A DNA stretch of 64,000 nt, taken from the NCBI GenBank assembly GCA_016124935.1, contig WGMS01000005.1, forward strand, positions 37,437 to 101,436, given 5' to 3'. The notes beneath the pieces were generated by a model. It made no database searches and was not told where the DNA came from. It saw only the letters and a list, made by a program, of their open reading frames with translations. The position numbers were made by a program, and so were the translations under genes. This DNA is from a bacterium. Its GTDB lineage: Bacteria > Cyanobacteriota > Vampirovibrionia > Obscuribacterales > Obscuribacteraceae. Position 1 is the stretch's first letter; every line of letters begins with the position of its first letter. Below, piece after piece: positions 35,368 to 46,447 of the stretch.

Positions 35368-35784
35368 ATGGAACGAATGAACGATCACTGTCATCCAAAC
35401 TCCAATTCAGTCGACTGCCCGATTTACGCAGTAATGCGAATGATATCCGCCAAGTGGACAGTGGAAATCATGCGGGAAATCTCGATCCAACCTACCAGAA
35501 CAAGGCAGTTCCTGAGCCGAATACCGGGTCTGAGCATGAAATGCTTGCAGGAGAGATTGAAAGAACTGGAAGCAGCAGGAATGCTCAAAAGAATCAAATT
35601 CGAAGAGAAAGTTCCGAAGGTGGAGCACCATATCACCCCGAGGGGAGAAAAATTACTTACGATAATGATTCAACTAAAAGAATTGGCGGAGGAGACAGCT
35701 ACTAGCGTTTGTAACTGCCCTATAGAAGCACACATAGCCGGCACTCCTCTGTCTGAGACAACCTGCCCTAAACGTCGTGATTAG
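35368..35784 (+). CDS. HxlR-family transcriptional regulator, Cys-rich
   Basis: 138 residues from ATG 35368. The HxlR winged helix covers residues about 20-115: CPIYAVMRMISAKWTVEIMR, then RTRQFLSRIPGLSMKCLQERLKELEAAGML and HHITPRGEKLL. The conserved first Cys is present. Further Cys lie in HCHP, MKC, and a C-terminal VCNCP...TTCP group, giving seven in all, unusual for the family, which often senses thiol-reactive or redox signals with one or two Cys. It stands between the narK/TPR unit and a membrane protein/narK pair, so it may regulate nitrate genes. Confidence 0.88.
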   Translation: MERMNDHCHPNSNSVDCPIYAVMRMISAKWTVEIMREISIQPTRTRQFLSRIPGLSMKCLQERLKELEAAGMLKRIKFEEKVPKVEHHITPRGEKLLTIMIQLKELAEETATSVCNCPIEAHIAGTPLSETTCPKRRD

Positions 35785-35822
35785 AGGGCGTCCGGAATTG
35801 TTTTATTTTTTTTACCAACCAT

Positions 35823-35883
35823 CATTCCTCTTCAAAGGAATGCCGGAAGAATCAACCTTAATATCGAGGTCCTAAAACTAGGA
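35823..35883. promoter_or_regulatory. Two inverted repeats between hxlR and the membrane protein gene
   Basis: CATTCCT-CTTCAA-AGGAATG at 35823-35842 and TCCTA-AAAC-TAGGA at 35870-35883. Either may be an operator or a leader hairpin for the gene at 35942. No T-tract follows. Confidence 0.35.
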
Positions 35884-35941
35884 TTAGTCCATAGTCATCC
35901 TGGCAGTGTTGCCCGGGCAAGTCCCTTTACCAGGTATTGAC

Positions 35942-37609
35942 ATGACATTAAAATATGCGGTTCATCTACTAGCTTCCACCACTTTAGCTTTGAATCTGCT
36001 ACTCGGTCCTGGAACACTCTCAGGGCTGGCACTGGAAGAACTTCAAGAGCCTCCGACCCTGGAAGGAAATAGAAATTCTGAGGATAAGACCAGAGCGGAT
36101 TATGTGGCTATCGACCTGGCCACCGTTAACGATACCAGTGGGTCGACCGCGGCCCCCTCTGAGTTGGACAGTCCCTCAGAGAATGAAGTAGACAATGATG
36201 GCTCAGATAAGCTGCTCGCCCAGGGCGATCCACAGATCGATCTGAAGCCCCCCATCTCTGTCGATGGAGACTCCTCCGACAAAAAGATGTTGAAGCTCAG
36301 CGCAACTGCATCAAATGAATACGAAGAGATAAACAAGTTGAGCAACCGTATCCTCAAAAAGGAGGTCGAGCTACTGAAGCTGAACACAGAGTTTCGCATC
36401 AACTCGACAAAGCAGAGCAAATGGAAGCGATGGAGCGCATTCGGCTTTAACATGGCAGCTTCAGCAGTTTCATTTTCTGGTATCACCACTGTAGCCTGGG
36501 AGAACTGGAGAACCCACCACAATTTCAGAAAAGGCAACAGAGAGACCTTCATCACCGGTCCACTGCTTCTTCTCATTGGTCACTCAATTGTGCTGGGTGG
36601 CATCGTAGTAGAGAGCGGACTGGATAAATTGAAAGAATACAAGGACTGGAAAAAAGGCATCAGTCCCGGTGGCATGACAAAGAAGGTACTGGTTCTCCAG
36701 AATGAAATAGATACCTTGATAAATGAAAGAGACAAAGCGCTAAAGGCGTACAGACATCCTTCCGACCTTCAGAAGAACTTCATGAACGCTGAGGGCAAGG
36801 TGTTGAGAGATGTACGTGATCTTGCTCTGGTCGAGTTCGCCAGCTTCTATGTACGCGCAAGAAAAAGAGCTGTATCTCGAGACGCTGCGTATGTAAATGG
36901 ATCGGCTATAGCGGCTACTGGCGGCTATCAGGGCTCGCTCAACGGCATGTTATCTGTGATCAACAAGCGCAGAATGCAAGCGGTTCCGGCAGGTCTGGGC
37001 TTCCTCGAATCAGGTGCTCTGATTGTGCTTGCCCCCTGGATCAACCGGGGCGCCGCAGCTGTTACCGGAAAGGTGGCAAGCAAGAATATCCGGAAGAAAC
37101 TGGGCGATCTAGGCAATACCACGATCAAGCAGCTCGAGACCGACCTGAGAGATCTGAAGACTGTAACCGCCCAGTTGCCCGATTCGCTCAAACCAAAACA
37201 TATGACCCACAGAATCGATCTATATGACGACGGTCAGGGTGTCTTCGAACAACAAAAACTATTCGACGCAGCCGAAAAGAGCAAGAGCAAAAAGGAGTTC
37301 TGGGAGCGAGTCCTCTACAATTCAGCCATCGGCGGCACGAAGATGGCCTGGGGTATAAACCTCACCTATGCTGGTGCCGCCTTCCCAACCGGTGGCGGTC
37401 ATAAAGTGGAGCAGTTCCGACGCATCGTCGCCAACGGCAGCACCACCTTCGTAGTAGGTACAAGCATCTGGATGTTTGACACCATTCAAGCAAGAACAAG
37501 AGGAGAGATTGACCTTTACACCATGGGTGTAAATCAAGCCACGCCGATTCACAAACTGAATCGCAGGCTAGATATGCTCAATAAATTAGACGAGAAACTC
37601 AAAATCTAA
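35942..37609 (+). CDS. Unrecognised secreted/membrane protein in the nitrate cluster
   Basis: About 555 residues from the ATG at 35942, which opens a signal peptide (TLKYAVHLLASTTLALNLLLG). An acidic Ser/Asp-rich stretch follows (about 35-120). A coiled-coil-like helix (about 120-150) leads to hydrophobic segments near 170-190, 210-235, 335-380 and 455-515. Four membrane passes are likely. No known domain is seen. It lies 23 bp before the second narK, so the two are probably one transcript, which ties this protein to nitrate uptake. Confidence 0.7.
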   Translation: MTLKYAVHLLASTTLALNLLLGPGTLSGLALEELQEPPTLEGNRNSEDKTRADYVAIDLATVNDTSGSTAAPSELDSPSENEVDNDGSDKLLAQGDPQIDLKPPISVDGDSSDKKMLKLSATASNEYEEINKLSNRILKKEVELLKLNTEFRINSTKQSKWKRWSAFGFNMAASAVSFSGITTVAWENWRTHHNFRKGNRETFITGPLLLLIGHSIVLGGIVVESGLDKLKEYKDWKKGISPGGMTKKVLVLQNEIDTLINERDKALKAYRHPSDLQKNFMNAEGKVLRDVRDLALVEFASFYVRARKRAVSRDAAYVNGSAIAATGGYQGSLNGMLSVINKRRMQAVPAGLGFLESGALIVLAPWINRGAAAVTGKVASKNIRKKLGDLGNTTIKQLETDLRDLKTVTAQLPDSLKPKHMTHRIDLYDDGQGVFEQQKLFDAAEKSKSKKEFWERVLYNSAIGGTKMAWGINLTYAGAAFPTGGGHKVEQFRRIVANGSTTFVVGTSIWMFDTIQARTRGEIDLYTMGVNQATPIHKLNRRLDMLNKLDEKLKI

Positions 37610-37632
37610 ACTTCCACTAGAAGGGAATCCTG

Positions 37633-39150
37633 ATGACCACTGACAAAAAGGCCATTTCGGTCCTTACTATGAACACCCTGGCATTTTGCATCTGTTTTGC
37701 CTGCTGGATGCTCTACGGAGTTCTCATAACCTTCCTGGTCAACAATGGGCTTTATCAATGGGATAAAGCTCAGATGGGCTGGCTCATAGGCACACCTGTT
37801 TTGACAGGAGCTCTGTTGAGATTGCCTGTCGGAGTATGGACAGATCAATACGGCGGCAGAATAGTTTATCCCCTGGTCATGCTTGTGGCAGCAGCCGGTA
37901 TGTTCTCGGTCAGTTTCTGCAACAGCTACTATCAGTTCCTGGCCGCTGGTCTCTTCTTCGGTCTGGCCGGCGCATCTTTTGCAGTGGGCATCGCCTATAC
38001 CTCGGTCTGGTTTCCAAGGGAGAAACAAGGAACCGCGCTAGGTATATTCGGTGCCGGCAATGCCGGCGCAGCCATAACCAGTATCGGTGCCCCCCATCTG
38101 CTTCTGGCTGTAACAGACAACTTGAATAATCTGGAGGGCTGGCGCATGGCGCCAAGAATCTATGCCGGGGTTCTTTTGGTAACGATAGTCTTCTTCTGGT
38201 TCTTCACATATCCCAAGAAGATTGAGCACGGTCAGGGCTACACTCTCAAACAAAGGCTCGCCCCCTTGAAAGAGCTGCGAGTCTGGCGTTTCGGACTGTA
38301 CTATTTCTTTGTCTTCGGCGGATTTGTAGCGCTTGCCCAGTGGCTAGTCCCCTACTATCTGAACGTTTATGCCATGCCGCTTGCCACAGCGGGACTGATG
38401 GCTGCTATATTCAGTCTCCCCTCGGGGGTAATCCGAGCTATAGGGGGCTGGATGTCGGATCTCTGGGGAGCACGAATCGTGATGTACGGAGTACTTGTCT
38501 CATGTCTGGTAAGCGCTGTCCTGCTCTCCGTGCCGCGCATGGACATTCAATCGCCCGGTCAGGGAATTCTCTCTATAAATGACGGCAAGGTGACCAGCGT
38601 CAGTGCCACCAAGATAGTGGTGGGCTCAAAAGAGTACAAGGTCAGGCCGAAGAACGAAAAAGACATCATAACCATCGCCGATGAAAACAAAGACTTGCTC
38701 ATCTGGCCAACCTTCGCCTTCTGGCAGGAGCCCAAAGTCAAGGTCGGAGATCTGGTAGAAAAAAAACAGATCCTGGCCCGGGGAGTGACTCACATATTCT
38801 TCCAGGCCAATGTCTGGATCTTCACAGCCCTGGTATTTGTTATCGGTATCGCTACTGGTATCGGCAAAGCCGCTGTCTACAAGCATATCCCTGACTACTT
38901 CCCCAAAGATGTGGGAGTCGTCGGAGGAATTGTGGGAGTAATTGGAGGATTAGGTGGATTCTTCGGTCCCATCATATTCGGTATCAGCCTCAAAGCCACC
39001 GGCATCTGGACCACCTGCTGGATGCTTCTTGCCGTCCTTATTATCGTATGCCTGGTCTGGATGCACTGGACCATTACACGCATGATGAATGAAGGCGCCC
39101 CTGAACTAAAAGATCAATTCGAAAGCGAGAGCCTGGTTAAGACGGCATAG
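37633..39150 (+). CDS. narK: Nitrate/nitrite transporter with soluble barrel-like insertion
   Basis: 505 residues, MFS fold, with nitrate-porter signatures ([21 protein letters not shown] and [20 protein letters not shown]). Between residues about 300 and 385 a non-membrane insertion interrupts the fold. It starts with [20 protein letters not shown] and ends [21 protein letters not shown], which resembles a biotinyl/lipoyl-type beta barrel. This NarK is of a different type from the one at 32437 and is encoded on the opposite strand. It follows the membrane protein by 23 bp. Two NarK types in one cluster often divide nitrate import and nitrite exchange. Confidence 0.92.
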   Translation: MTTDKKAISVLTMNTLAFCICFACWMLYGVLITFLVNNGLYQWDKAQMGWLIGTPVLTGALLRLPVGVWTDQYGGRIVYPLVMLVAAAGMFSVSFCNSYYQFLAAGLFFGLAGASFAVGIAYTSVWFPREKQGTALGIFGAGNAGAAITSIGAPHLLLAVTDNLNNLEGWRMAPRIYAGVLLVTIVFFWFFTYPKKIEHGQGYTLKQRLAPLKELRVWRFGLYYFFVFGGFVALAQWLVPYYLNVYAMPLATAGLMAAIFSLPSGVIRAIGGWMSDLWGARIVMYGVLVSCLVSAVLLSVPRMDIQSPGQGILSINDGKVTSVSATKIVVGSKEYKVRPKNEKDIITIADENKDLLIWPTFAFWQEPKVKVGDLVEKKQILARGVTHIFFQANVWIFTALVFVIGIATGIGKAAVYKHIPDYFPKDVGVVGGIVGVIGGLGGFFGPIIFGISLKATGIWTTCWMLLAVLIIVCLVWMHWTITRMMNEGAPELKDQFESESLVKTA

Positions 39151-39188
39151 TCCTGCAATCGGACAACAATCAGATAAGAGGAGTAAAG

Positions 39189-40337
39189 ATGATCAGTTTC
39201 GCGCTCTCCGAAGAGCAAAAACAGATTCAGAGTCTTGCCAGAGACTTTACCAGGAAAGAGATTCTACCTGTGGCGGCCCACCATGACAAAACCGGCGAAT
39301 TTCCAGAAGCAGTCTGCCGCAAAGCCTGGGAGACAGGCTTGATGAACGTGCACATCCCCGAAGCATATGGTGGCGCTGAGCTAAGCTGTATGGATGCATG
39401 CTTGATAGCCGAAGAGATAGCAGCAGGTTGTACAGGTATTGGAACCGCCATGGAGGCCAACGGTCTTGCGATAGCGCCGGTGGTGCTGGCCGGCAATGAA
39501 GAGCAAAAGAAGAGCATTCTTGCACCGATGACCGAGGAGCTTCTCTTTGCGGCCTACTGTGTCACCGAACCTGATGCAGGATCCGATGTGGCCGGAATAA
39601 AGACGAGAGCGGAGAAGAAAGGCGACGATTATATAATTAACGGCGAGAAGATGTGGATCACCAACGCCGGAGTAGCACACTGGTACTATGTGCTGGCAAA
39701 AACCGACGAAAAAGCCGGTCACCGAGGAATTTCGGCATTTATCATCCCGAGGGAGACTAAGGGCATAGAAGTCGGTAAGAAAGAGATCAACATGGGTCAA
39801 AGAGCAAGCGACACAAGGTCAATCCGCTTCACCGATGTCAAAGTTCCGGCTAAGAATCTACTCGGACGGGAAGGTGATGGATTCAAGATCTCGATGGGCG
39901 CATTCGATCACACCAGACCGCTGGTCGCCGCCGCCGCTGTCGGCCTGGCACGATCCGCCATGGAGCTAGCCACCAGATATGCCACCGAAAGGCGATCCTT
40001 CGGATCCCCCATCGCTGCCCATCAGGCAATCAACTTTATCCTGGCCGACATGGACAAGGACATCGATGCCGCCCGCCTGCTTGCCTGGAGAGCGGCATGG
40101 CTCAAAGACGCGGGTAAGAAAAACACACGAGAGGCTGCCATGGCAAAGGTCTTCGCCGCCGATACAGCCATGAGAATCGCCACCGATGCTGTTCAAATCT
40201 TCGGCGGATATGGCTACTCCAGCGAATACCCGGTAGAGAAATTGATGCGGGATGCAAAAATCTTCCAGATTTACGAGGGCACCAGCCAGATTCAGAGAAT
40301 GATTATAGGAAGAGAATTACTCCAGGCAAAGAAGTAG
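39189..40337 (+). CDS. Short-chain-type acyl-CoA dehydrogenase
   Basis: 382 residues, the normal length. The two signatures are present: [18 protein letters not shown] (FAD-binding region) and the late [20 protein letters not shown]. The catalytic Glu is in [11 protein letters not shown], in the position used by short/medium-chain and butyryl-CoA dehydrogenases. It oxidises an acyl-CoA to enoyl-CoA and passes electrons to ETF. The exact chain length cannot be read. It begins 38 bp after narK with AAGAGGAG upstream and is convergent with the YwiC-like gene. Confidence 0.95.
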   Translation: MISFALSEEQKQIQSLARDFTRKEILPVAAHHDKTGEFPEAVCRKAWETGLMNVHIPEAYGGAELSCMDACLIAEEIAAGCTGIGTAMEANGLAIAPVVLAGNEEQKKSILAPMTEELLFAAYCVTEPDAGSDVAGIKTRAEKKGDDYIINGEKMWITNAGVAHWYYVLAKTDEKAGHRGISAFIIPRETKGIEVGKKEINMGQRASDTRSIRFTDVKVPAKNLLGREGDGFKISMGAFDHTRPLVAAAAVGLARSAMELATRYATERRSFGSPIAAHQAINFILADMDKDIDAARLLAWRAAWLKDAGKKNTREAAMAKVFAADTAMRIATDAVQIFGGYGYSSEYPVEKLMRDAKIFQIYEGTSQIQRMIIGRELLQAKK

Positions 40338-40343
40338 CAGACT

Positions 40344-41054
40344 TTACAACAGAATACCTGCTGTTATAGCAACCAGAGTGACATAGGCAGCCTGTATCAG
40401 TCCGATTCTCTTGAACCCAAGCGACCGCAATCGCATGCGATAGAGTAGCTCTAGAGCGACCGGGAGAAGAAGCACCGCTGAGAGCGCCGGAATCACGCTC
40501 CAGAGAAGAGATGAAGCAAGAAGAAAAAAAACAAGCTGAAAAATGGAAACACCGTCAACTTTCATAACCGCATAATGAACCACAAAAGACGCACCGAATG
40601 CGGCACCGGAGAGAGCCAGACAAAAAATCAGAATGGCGGGCAGAGCTTCGCTAGAATCGAATCCTGCGGCTACCAGCCCAAAAGGCATTGTGGTTACACC
40701 AAACAATCCCAGTACTTCCCGAACGGCTCTATTCGACTTAATTAGAATACAGCCAAGGAGACAGGCAGCAAAAATAGCAATGTAAAAAGGCTTGCCAAAA
40801 AGAAGAGTCATGAGGAGCGCACCGGATGAGGCAATAACTATCAATGTCCGATTGTTACTAAGGGTCAATCCCATGAGAACCAGAAAAAGAAGGGCAATAG
40901 AGCCAGTTAGAAACGCATCCCCTGCCAGATACAGAGCGCCCAGACTGGAGAGCACAAAAGTAACCACCGCTCCATGCTCAGCAGGGACCTTGATACCAAG
41001 ATCCCTCACAAAGTCGGACGCTCTGGTTTTGATAGTATTATTTGTGACTGCCAT
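40344..41054 (-). CDS. YwiC-like membrane protein
   Basis: 236 residues with about eight membrane helices. The N-terminal motif VPAEHGAVVTFVLSSLGAL matches the PxEHGAW element of YwiC-like proteins. Bacillus subtilis ywiC lies in its narK-fnr-narGHJI region, so a link to nitrate metabolism has precedent. The function of the family is unknown. It starts one base after the tryptophanase stop, so both are translated from one message. Confidence 0.8.
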   Translation of the reverse strand: MAVTNNTIKTRASDFVRDLGIKVPAEHGAVVTFVLSSLGALYLAGDAFLTGSIALLFLVLMGLTLSNNRTLIVIASSGALLMTLLFGKPFYIAIFAACLLGCILIKSNRAVREVLGLFGVTTMPFGLVAAGFDSSEALPAILIFCLALSGAAFGASFVVHYAVMKVDGVSIFQLVFFLLASSLLWSVIPALSAVLLLPVALELLYRMRLRSLGFKRIGLIQAAYVTLVAITAGILL

Positions 41055-42464
41055 TCATAATTTATCGTATGCTCCGGATAACCCAAGAGCAGCCGCTTCT
41101 CCGTGTAACTTCTCAGACTTAGGCTCCATTTGAGCCGAGAAATGCCTCAAAAACTGAGGTTGCCAGACTATGCGCATTCCCGATATGTCCTTCTTTCTCT
41201 CAAAAACATTGACTATCGCCTCGATGACATAGTCATAATGACTTTGCGAATAAACACGTCTGGGCAGAGCAAGGCGAACAAGCTCGACTTCATGGGCAAT
41301 CTCTTCGCCTGTGTCCTCTTCCGTTCGCCCGAACATGAGGGTGCCTATTTCACAGGACCTTATTCCTGCCTCTAGATAAAGCTCACAGACGAGGGCCTGC
41401 CCAGGAAGCTCCTGCGGTCTCAAATGGGGAAGGAATGCACCGGCGTCGAGATAAACAGCATGCAAACCGGGTGGATCTATTAGCGGCACTCCTGCATCGA
41501 GCAGCCGCCTGGCCAGATAGAATGTAGACTTCTCGCGATAGAGCAGATAGGACTCATCCATGGCCTCGAAAAGACCAAGAGCAATGCATTCCAGGTCCCT
41601 GCCGCTAAGCCCTCCATAGGTGGGAAAGCCCTCGGTAAGGATGAGGTTCTGCTTCAGGCGGCTACAAAGCTCGTGACTGCGGACGGCGATGAAGCCACCC
41701 ATGTTAGCCATTCCATCTTTCTTGGCCGACATCAAGCAACCGTCCGCTACTTCGAAGACTCTCCGGACAATCTCCATGACGGTCAGCTCGGGATGCTCTC
41801 TTCTCTTGATCAACCAGGCGTTCTCGGCAAAACGAGCGGCGTCTATGAAGAAAGGAATCCCGTACTTCTTGAGGATAGCAGCATACTCTAGAATGTTGGC
41901 GAGGGCTGCAGGCTGGCCACCGGCGGAATTGTTGGTCAGGGTGATCATCGAAAGCGGAATGGAATCGCTTCCGACTTTATCGATATAACGCACTACTGCC
42001 TTTAGATCGATATTACCGCCAAATTCGCGGTTGCTGCGCTCAGGAAGATCAACTGCTCTGGCACCATTGTTTTCGATATTGGCTCTAGTTGTATCGAAAT
42101 GGGTGTTGCTCAAAACATGTTGGCCGGGCTTAACCAGCTCCGAAAATAAAATCCTCTCCCCTGCTCGTCCCTGGTGCACCGGGATGACCTGCTCAAATCC
42201 GAAGATACTGGAAACGGCCTCCTGGAAACGGAAAAAGCTGGAGCACCCGGCATAAGATTCATCGCCTCTCATTAGTTGAGCCCACTGTTCGGTTGACATG
42301 GCCGATGTGCCGCTATCGGTGAGCAGATCAATGATCACATCTTCGGCTTTCAGATTGAAAAGATTGAATCCAGCCTTCCTGAGAACTCCTTCTCTATCCT
42401 GCCTGGAGATGAATCGAATCGGCTCGACAACTTTGGTGCGAAAGGGCTCGATGACTGTTTTCAT
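41055..42464 (-). CDS. tnaA: Tryptophanase
   Basis: 469 residues (E. coli TnaA has 471), colinear through the whole length. The PLP lysine is in CLMSAKKDGMANMGG (about K248/K249). Substrate-site features follow TnaA and not tyrosine phenol-lyase: EIG in IRSCEIGTLMFGR where phenol-lyases have ERG, and FLRHFSAQM with His where phenol-lyases have Phe. It splits tryptophan to indole, pyruvate and ammonia. The ribosome site is exceptionally complete (AGGAGGTGATCC just before ATG). No TnaC-like leader is visible in the 290-bp region to the divergent gene. Confidence 0.9.
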   Translation of the reverse strand: MKTVIEPFRTKVVEPIRFISRQDREGVLRKAGFNLFNLKAEDVIIDLLTDSGTSAMSTEQWAQLMRGDESYAGCSSFFRFQEAVSSIFGFEQVIPVHQGRAGERILFSELVKPGQHVLSNTHFDTTRANIENNGARAVDLPERSNREFGGNIDLKAVVRYIDKVGSDSIPLSMITLTNNSAGGQPAALANILEYAAILKKYGIPFFIDAARFAENAWLIKRREHPELTVMEIVRRVFEVADGCLMSAKKDGMANMGGFIAVRSHELCSRLKQNLILTEGFPTYGGLSGRDLECIALGLFEAMDESYLLYREKSTFYLARRLLDAGVPLIDPPGLHAVYLDAGAFLPHLRPQELPGQALVCELYLEAGIRSCEIGTLMFGRTEEDTGEEIAHEVELVRLALPRRVYSQSHYDYVIEAIVNVFERKKDISGMRIVWQPQFLRHFSAQMEPKSEKLHGEAAALGLSGAYDKL

Positions 42465-42603
42465 GGATCACCTCCTAAATAATCTCACTTCAAACAGAGA
42501 CATTCTTCTCCTTTTCGGCTTCCTCTTCATCAGCCAATCGAATGATTGGAACAGTACTACTGCTTGATATGCCACTACCGGCAGAGCCCGGGTATCACAG
42601 TAT

Positions 42604-42623
42604 CAGTTACATATTCGTAACTG
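42604..42623. promoter_or_regulatory. Operator-like palindrome between tryptophanase and tyrosine phenol-lyase genes
   Basis: CAGTTAC-ATATTC-GTAACTG is a perfect 7-bp inverted repeat with a 6-bp centre, in the middle of the divergent promoter region. Its core GTTAC-N6-GTAAC recurs at 47959-47974 and, with one change, at 21805-21820. The geometry resembles CRP/FNR or TyrR sites, but the bases match neither consensus. Confidence 0.6.
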
Positions 42624-42707
42624 GAATACAGAACATGACAGGTAGGTTATTCTTACTGGAATCTCGCAAACAAATGGAGCGGGACAATCGATGCCTGCTC
42701 GATTTGA

Positions 42708-44243
<1,536 letters not shown>

Positions 44244-44309
44244 CCAACTGGTCAGAATCGGCAACAAGTCTCATAATCGAATAGTAACTTCGAAAGTGAG
44301 TCTACGAAC

Positions 44310-44555
44310 ATGTATACAGTTAACGGTTGGCTCTTTAAAAGTCGCAACGGCATCAAGTTCGTTGCAGAAGATCGTTGCTTTAGCTGTGAGAGTTTTCCGT
44401 GGAGCATCCTTATGAACTCTAGCCTTCTGAGCGATATGGTAAGTAACTTCGCCTTAGAAAAAGAAGAGCATCGTCAATTTGAGAATCGATATCACATAGT
44501 AGCGGATGAAAAATCTCTTGCCGATTGGTTCTCCAGGGCCGCATCCATGAACTGA
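44310..44555 (+). CDS. Small hypothetical protein
   Basis: 81 residues; ATG start with only a weak GTGAG upstream. Two Cys occur close together (RCFSCESF). The C-terminus is charged (EKEEHRQFENRYHIVADEKS). No membrane helix. It lies between tpl and the universal stress protein on the same strand. Not recognised. Confidence 0.5.
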   Translation: MYTVNGWLFKSRNGIKFVAEDRCFSCESFPWSILMNSSLLSDMVSNFALEKEEHRQFENRYHIVADEKSLADWFSRAASMN

Positions 44556-44704
44556 AACAATGAGGTCTGCTTGGGTCGCGCCTTCCTTTTCTTTGCCCTC
44601 TTGACAAATCATCAGTTAGATGGATGTTGAAAACGAGCTCTGAATGCTAGATTGTCATTGGTGGCCAAAGGTCTTTAACTTGCATAACTACAGGAGGTGC
44701 CACC

Positions 44705-45589
44705 ATGAAAAAGATTCTCCTGGCTTTCGACGGCTCTGCCGAAGCCAGATTTGCAGCAGAGATTTGCTGGTCAATGGCCCAGAAATCAGGTTGTAGCGTT
44801 ACCGCTCAACACGTCGTAGATACCCTGGCCGCCTGGAATTTCCTTCAATTCTCCCTGGCCGGCCTGACCGGAAGCGGACCTTACTTTGCAGCATACGAAA
44901 CCATCTGCCAGTCGTTGAGATCTCTTGGCGTTACCTTGATGGATGTATACACTTGCCATGCCGATTCGAAGGGCATAGAAGGACTATGTGTTCTGGATGA
45001 AGGAGAAGCGCTATCCGAGATAAGAAAGCGCGCAATGGAACATGATCTGGTCATAGTCGGTCACCGACAGCTCAACTCGATGAAGAATCGAGCCCGGAGT
45101 CTGCAATCTCTCTGCGAAGAACTCACAAAGGATAATCCTTGTCCCCTTTTGATAGTCAGACAGCCCTGCGGACTATGGAAAAACCTCAGAATAGTTGTGG
45201 GTCGAACAAGCATCGCTGACACATCAGTGGATGGCATGCTTCAATTCTGCGCAATGCTCGATATGACGCCAGAGATATTCTGGGTCAAAGACAAAGCACA
45301 AAGCCACGAAGAATTCCTGGCCAGGTTGAATGACACAATCTCACCGATACATATAATGGACATCCCTGTGCAACAGCTAGCGGACAGTATAGACATGAGC
45401 GTACCGGAAGACACGCTGGTAGTAATTCCTTCTCTCGATACCGACAGAGGAAGAAGATCTTCCTATAGCGGAGAACTCGATCAGCTGATTCACAATATGA
45501 CTCTGCCTGCAGTGCTGATCTGGCCTTCTGAAACGGCGGAGACAAAAAATACTGTCGCAAACGAGCGCGATCTATCGATCACTACTTGA
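44705..45589 (+). CDS. Tandem universal stress protein
   Basis: 294 residues; AGGAGGT seven bases upstream of the ATG. The N-terminal UspA fold (1-150) begins KKILLAFDGSAEARFAAE and ends with the NPCPLLIVRQP strand; VIVGHRQLNSMKNR replaces the usual GxxGxxGxxxGS ATP loop. The second half (about 155-280) is a degenerate Usp repeat starting NLRIVVGRTSIADTS and ending LPAVLIWPSE. The loss of the nucleotide loop suggests it does not bind ATP in the usual way. Its 3' end overlaps the convergent desaturase gene by 18 bp. Confidence 0.85.
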   Translation: MKKILLAFDGSAEARFAAEICWSMAQKSGCSVTAQHVVDTLAAWNFLQFSLAGLTGSGPYFAAYETICQSLRSLGVTLMDVYTCHADSKGIEGLCVLDEGEALSEIRKRAMEHDLVIVGHRQLNSMKNRARSLQSLCEELTKDNPCPLLIVRQPCGLWKNLRIVVGRTSIADTSVDGMLQFCAMLDMTPEIFWVKDKAQSHEEFLARLNDTISPIHIMDIPVQQLADSIDMSVPEDTLVVIPSLDTDRGRRSSYSGELDQLIHNMTLPAVLIWPSETAETKNTVANERDLSITT

Positions 45590-46420
45590 TACCAGATCTC
45601 CTGTCTCTTCCAGGTACTCATCGCTGTTGTCGCCGGCGGACTTTTCGAAGCCGCTGGACATCCATGCATCGATTCGAGCCGGATCGGGCACCCGAATGTC
45701 CGAAGCTAATCCCACAGCCTCCATAAGGCGCAACATCCACCAGGAGAGATCCGGCTCATGCACGAACATTCCATGCCTGGCTGAGCTGGGTATCGCATGA
45801 TGATTGTTATGCCATCCCTCTCCAAGGGATAGCATGGCGACCCACCAGATATTGCGGCTATTCTCTCCGGTCTTGAAATTTTGGTATCCCAAACTGGACA
45901 TATGCCCGAAAGAGTTGACCATTAAAGCGCCAAGGAAAGGCATGGCGGCACCTAGCAGGTTAGCCGCCAGAGCCAATGGGCCCAGTGTCAACAAGATTAC
46001 TACCCGGAACAACACGCATAGCACAAGACACAACAGAGCGTGCCACCGGGTATGATTACAATGAAGGAACCGGTATACAGGATCTTTATATAGATCCGGG
46101 CACAAGCGCATGCTCTCTTTAGCATCGTATACGACAAGGGGAGAGAGCATCCAGCCTAAAAACGAATGCCACCACCCATCTATTGGAGAATGAGGATCAC
46201 CTGGTTTATCCGAATACTTGTGATGCAATCGGTGAGTGGTAACCCAGAAGATTGGCGACCCCTCGAAAGACAGATATCCACCTGAAACAACAAGATACTC
46301 GAGCCACCGGGGAACACGATAGGAGCGGTGCGACAGCAGACGGTGATAACCAAGGGTAATACCAAGACCATGATACAAAAATGAAAAAACGAAAACTGTC
46401 AACGCTGAAAACATTTGCAT
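45572..46420 (-). CDS. Fatty acid desaturase (delta-9 type)
   Basis: 282 residues, integral membrane di-iron enzyme. The three histidine boxes of acyl-CoA/acyl-lipid delta-9 desaturases are complete: HRLLSH in the first, HRLHH in the second and HNNHH in the third. Four membrane helices flank them. It introduces a cis double bond into saturated acyl chains using O2, so the organism can use oxygen as well as nitrate. Good ribosome site (AAGGAATCT before ATG). Confidence 0.93.
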   Translation of the reverse strand: MQMFSALTVFVFSFLYHGLGITLGYHRLLSHRSYRVPRWLEYLVVSGGYLSFEGSPIFWVTTHRLHHKYSDKPGDPHSPIDGWWHSFLGWMLSPLVVYDAKESMRLCPDLYKDPVYRFLHCNHTRWHALLCLVLCVLFRVVILLTLGPLALAANLLGAAMPFLGALMVNSFGHMSSLGYQNFKTGENSRNIWWVAMLSLGEGWHNNHHAIPSSARHGMFVHEPDLSWWMLRLMEAVGLASDIRVPDPARIDAWMSSGFEKSAGDNSDEYLEETGDLVSSSDR

Positions 46421-46447
46421 AGATTCCTTGTAAGATGAAGCTAAATG

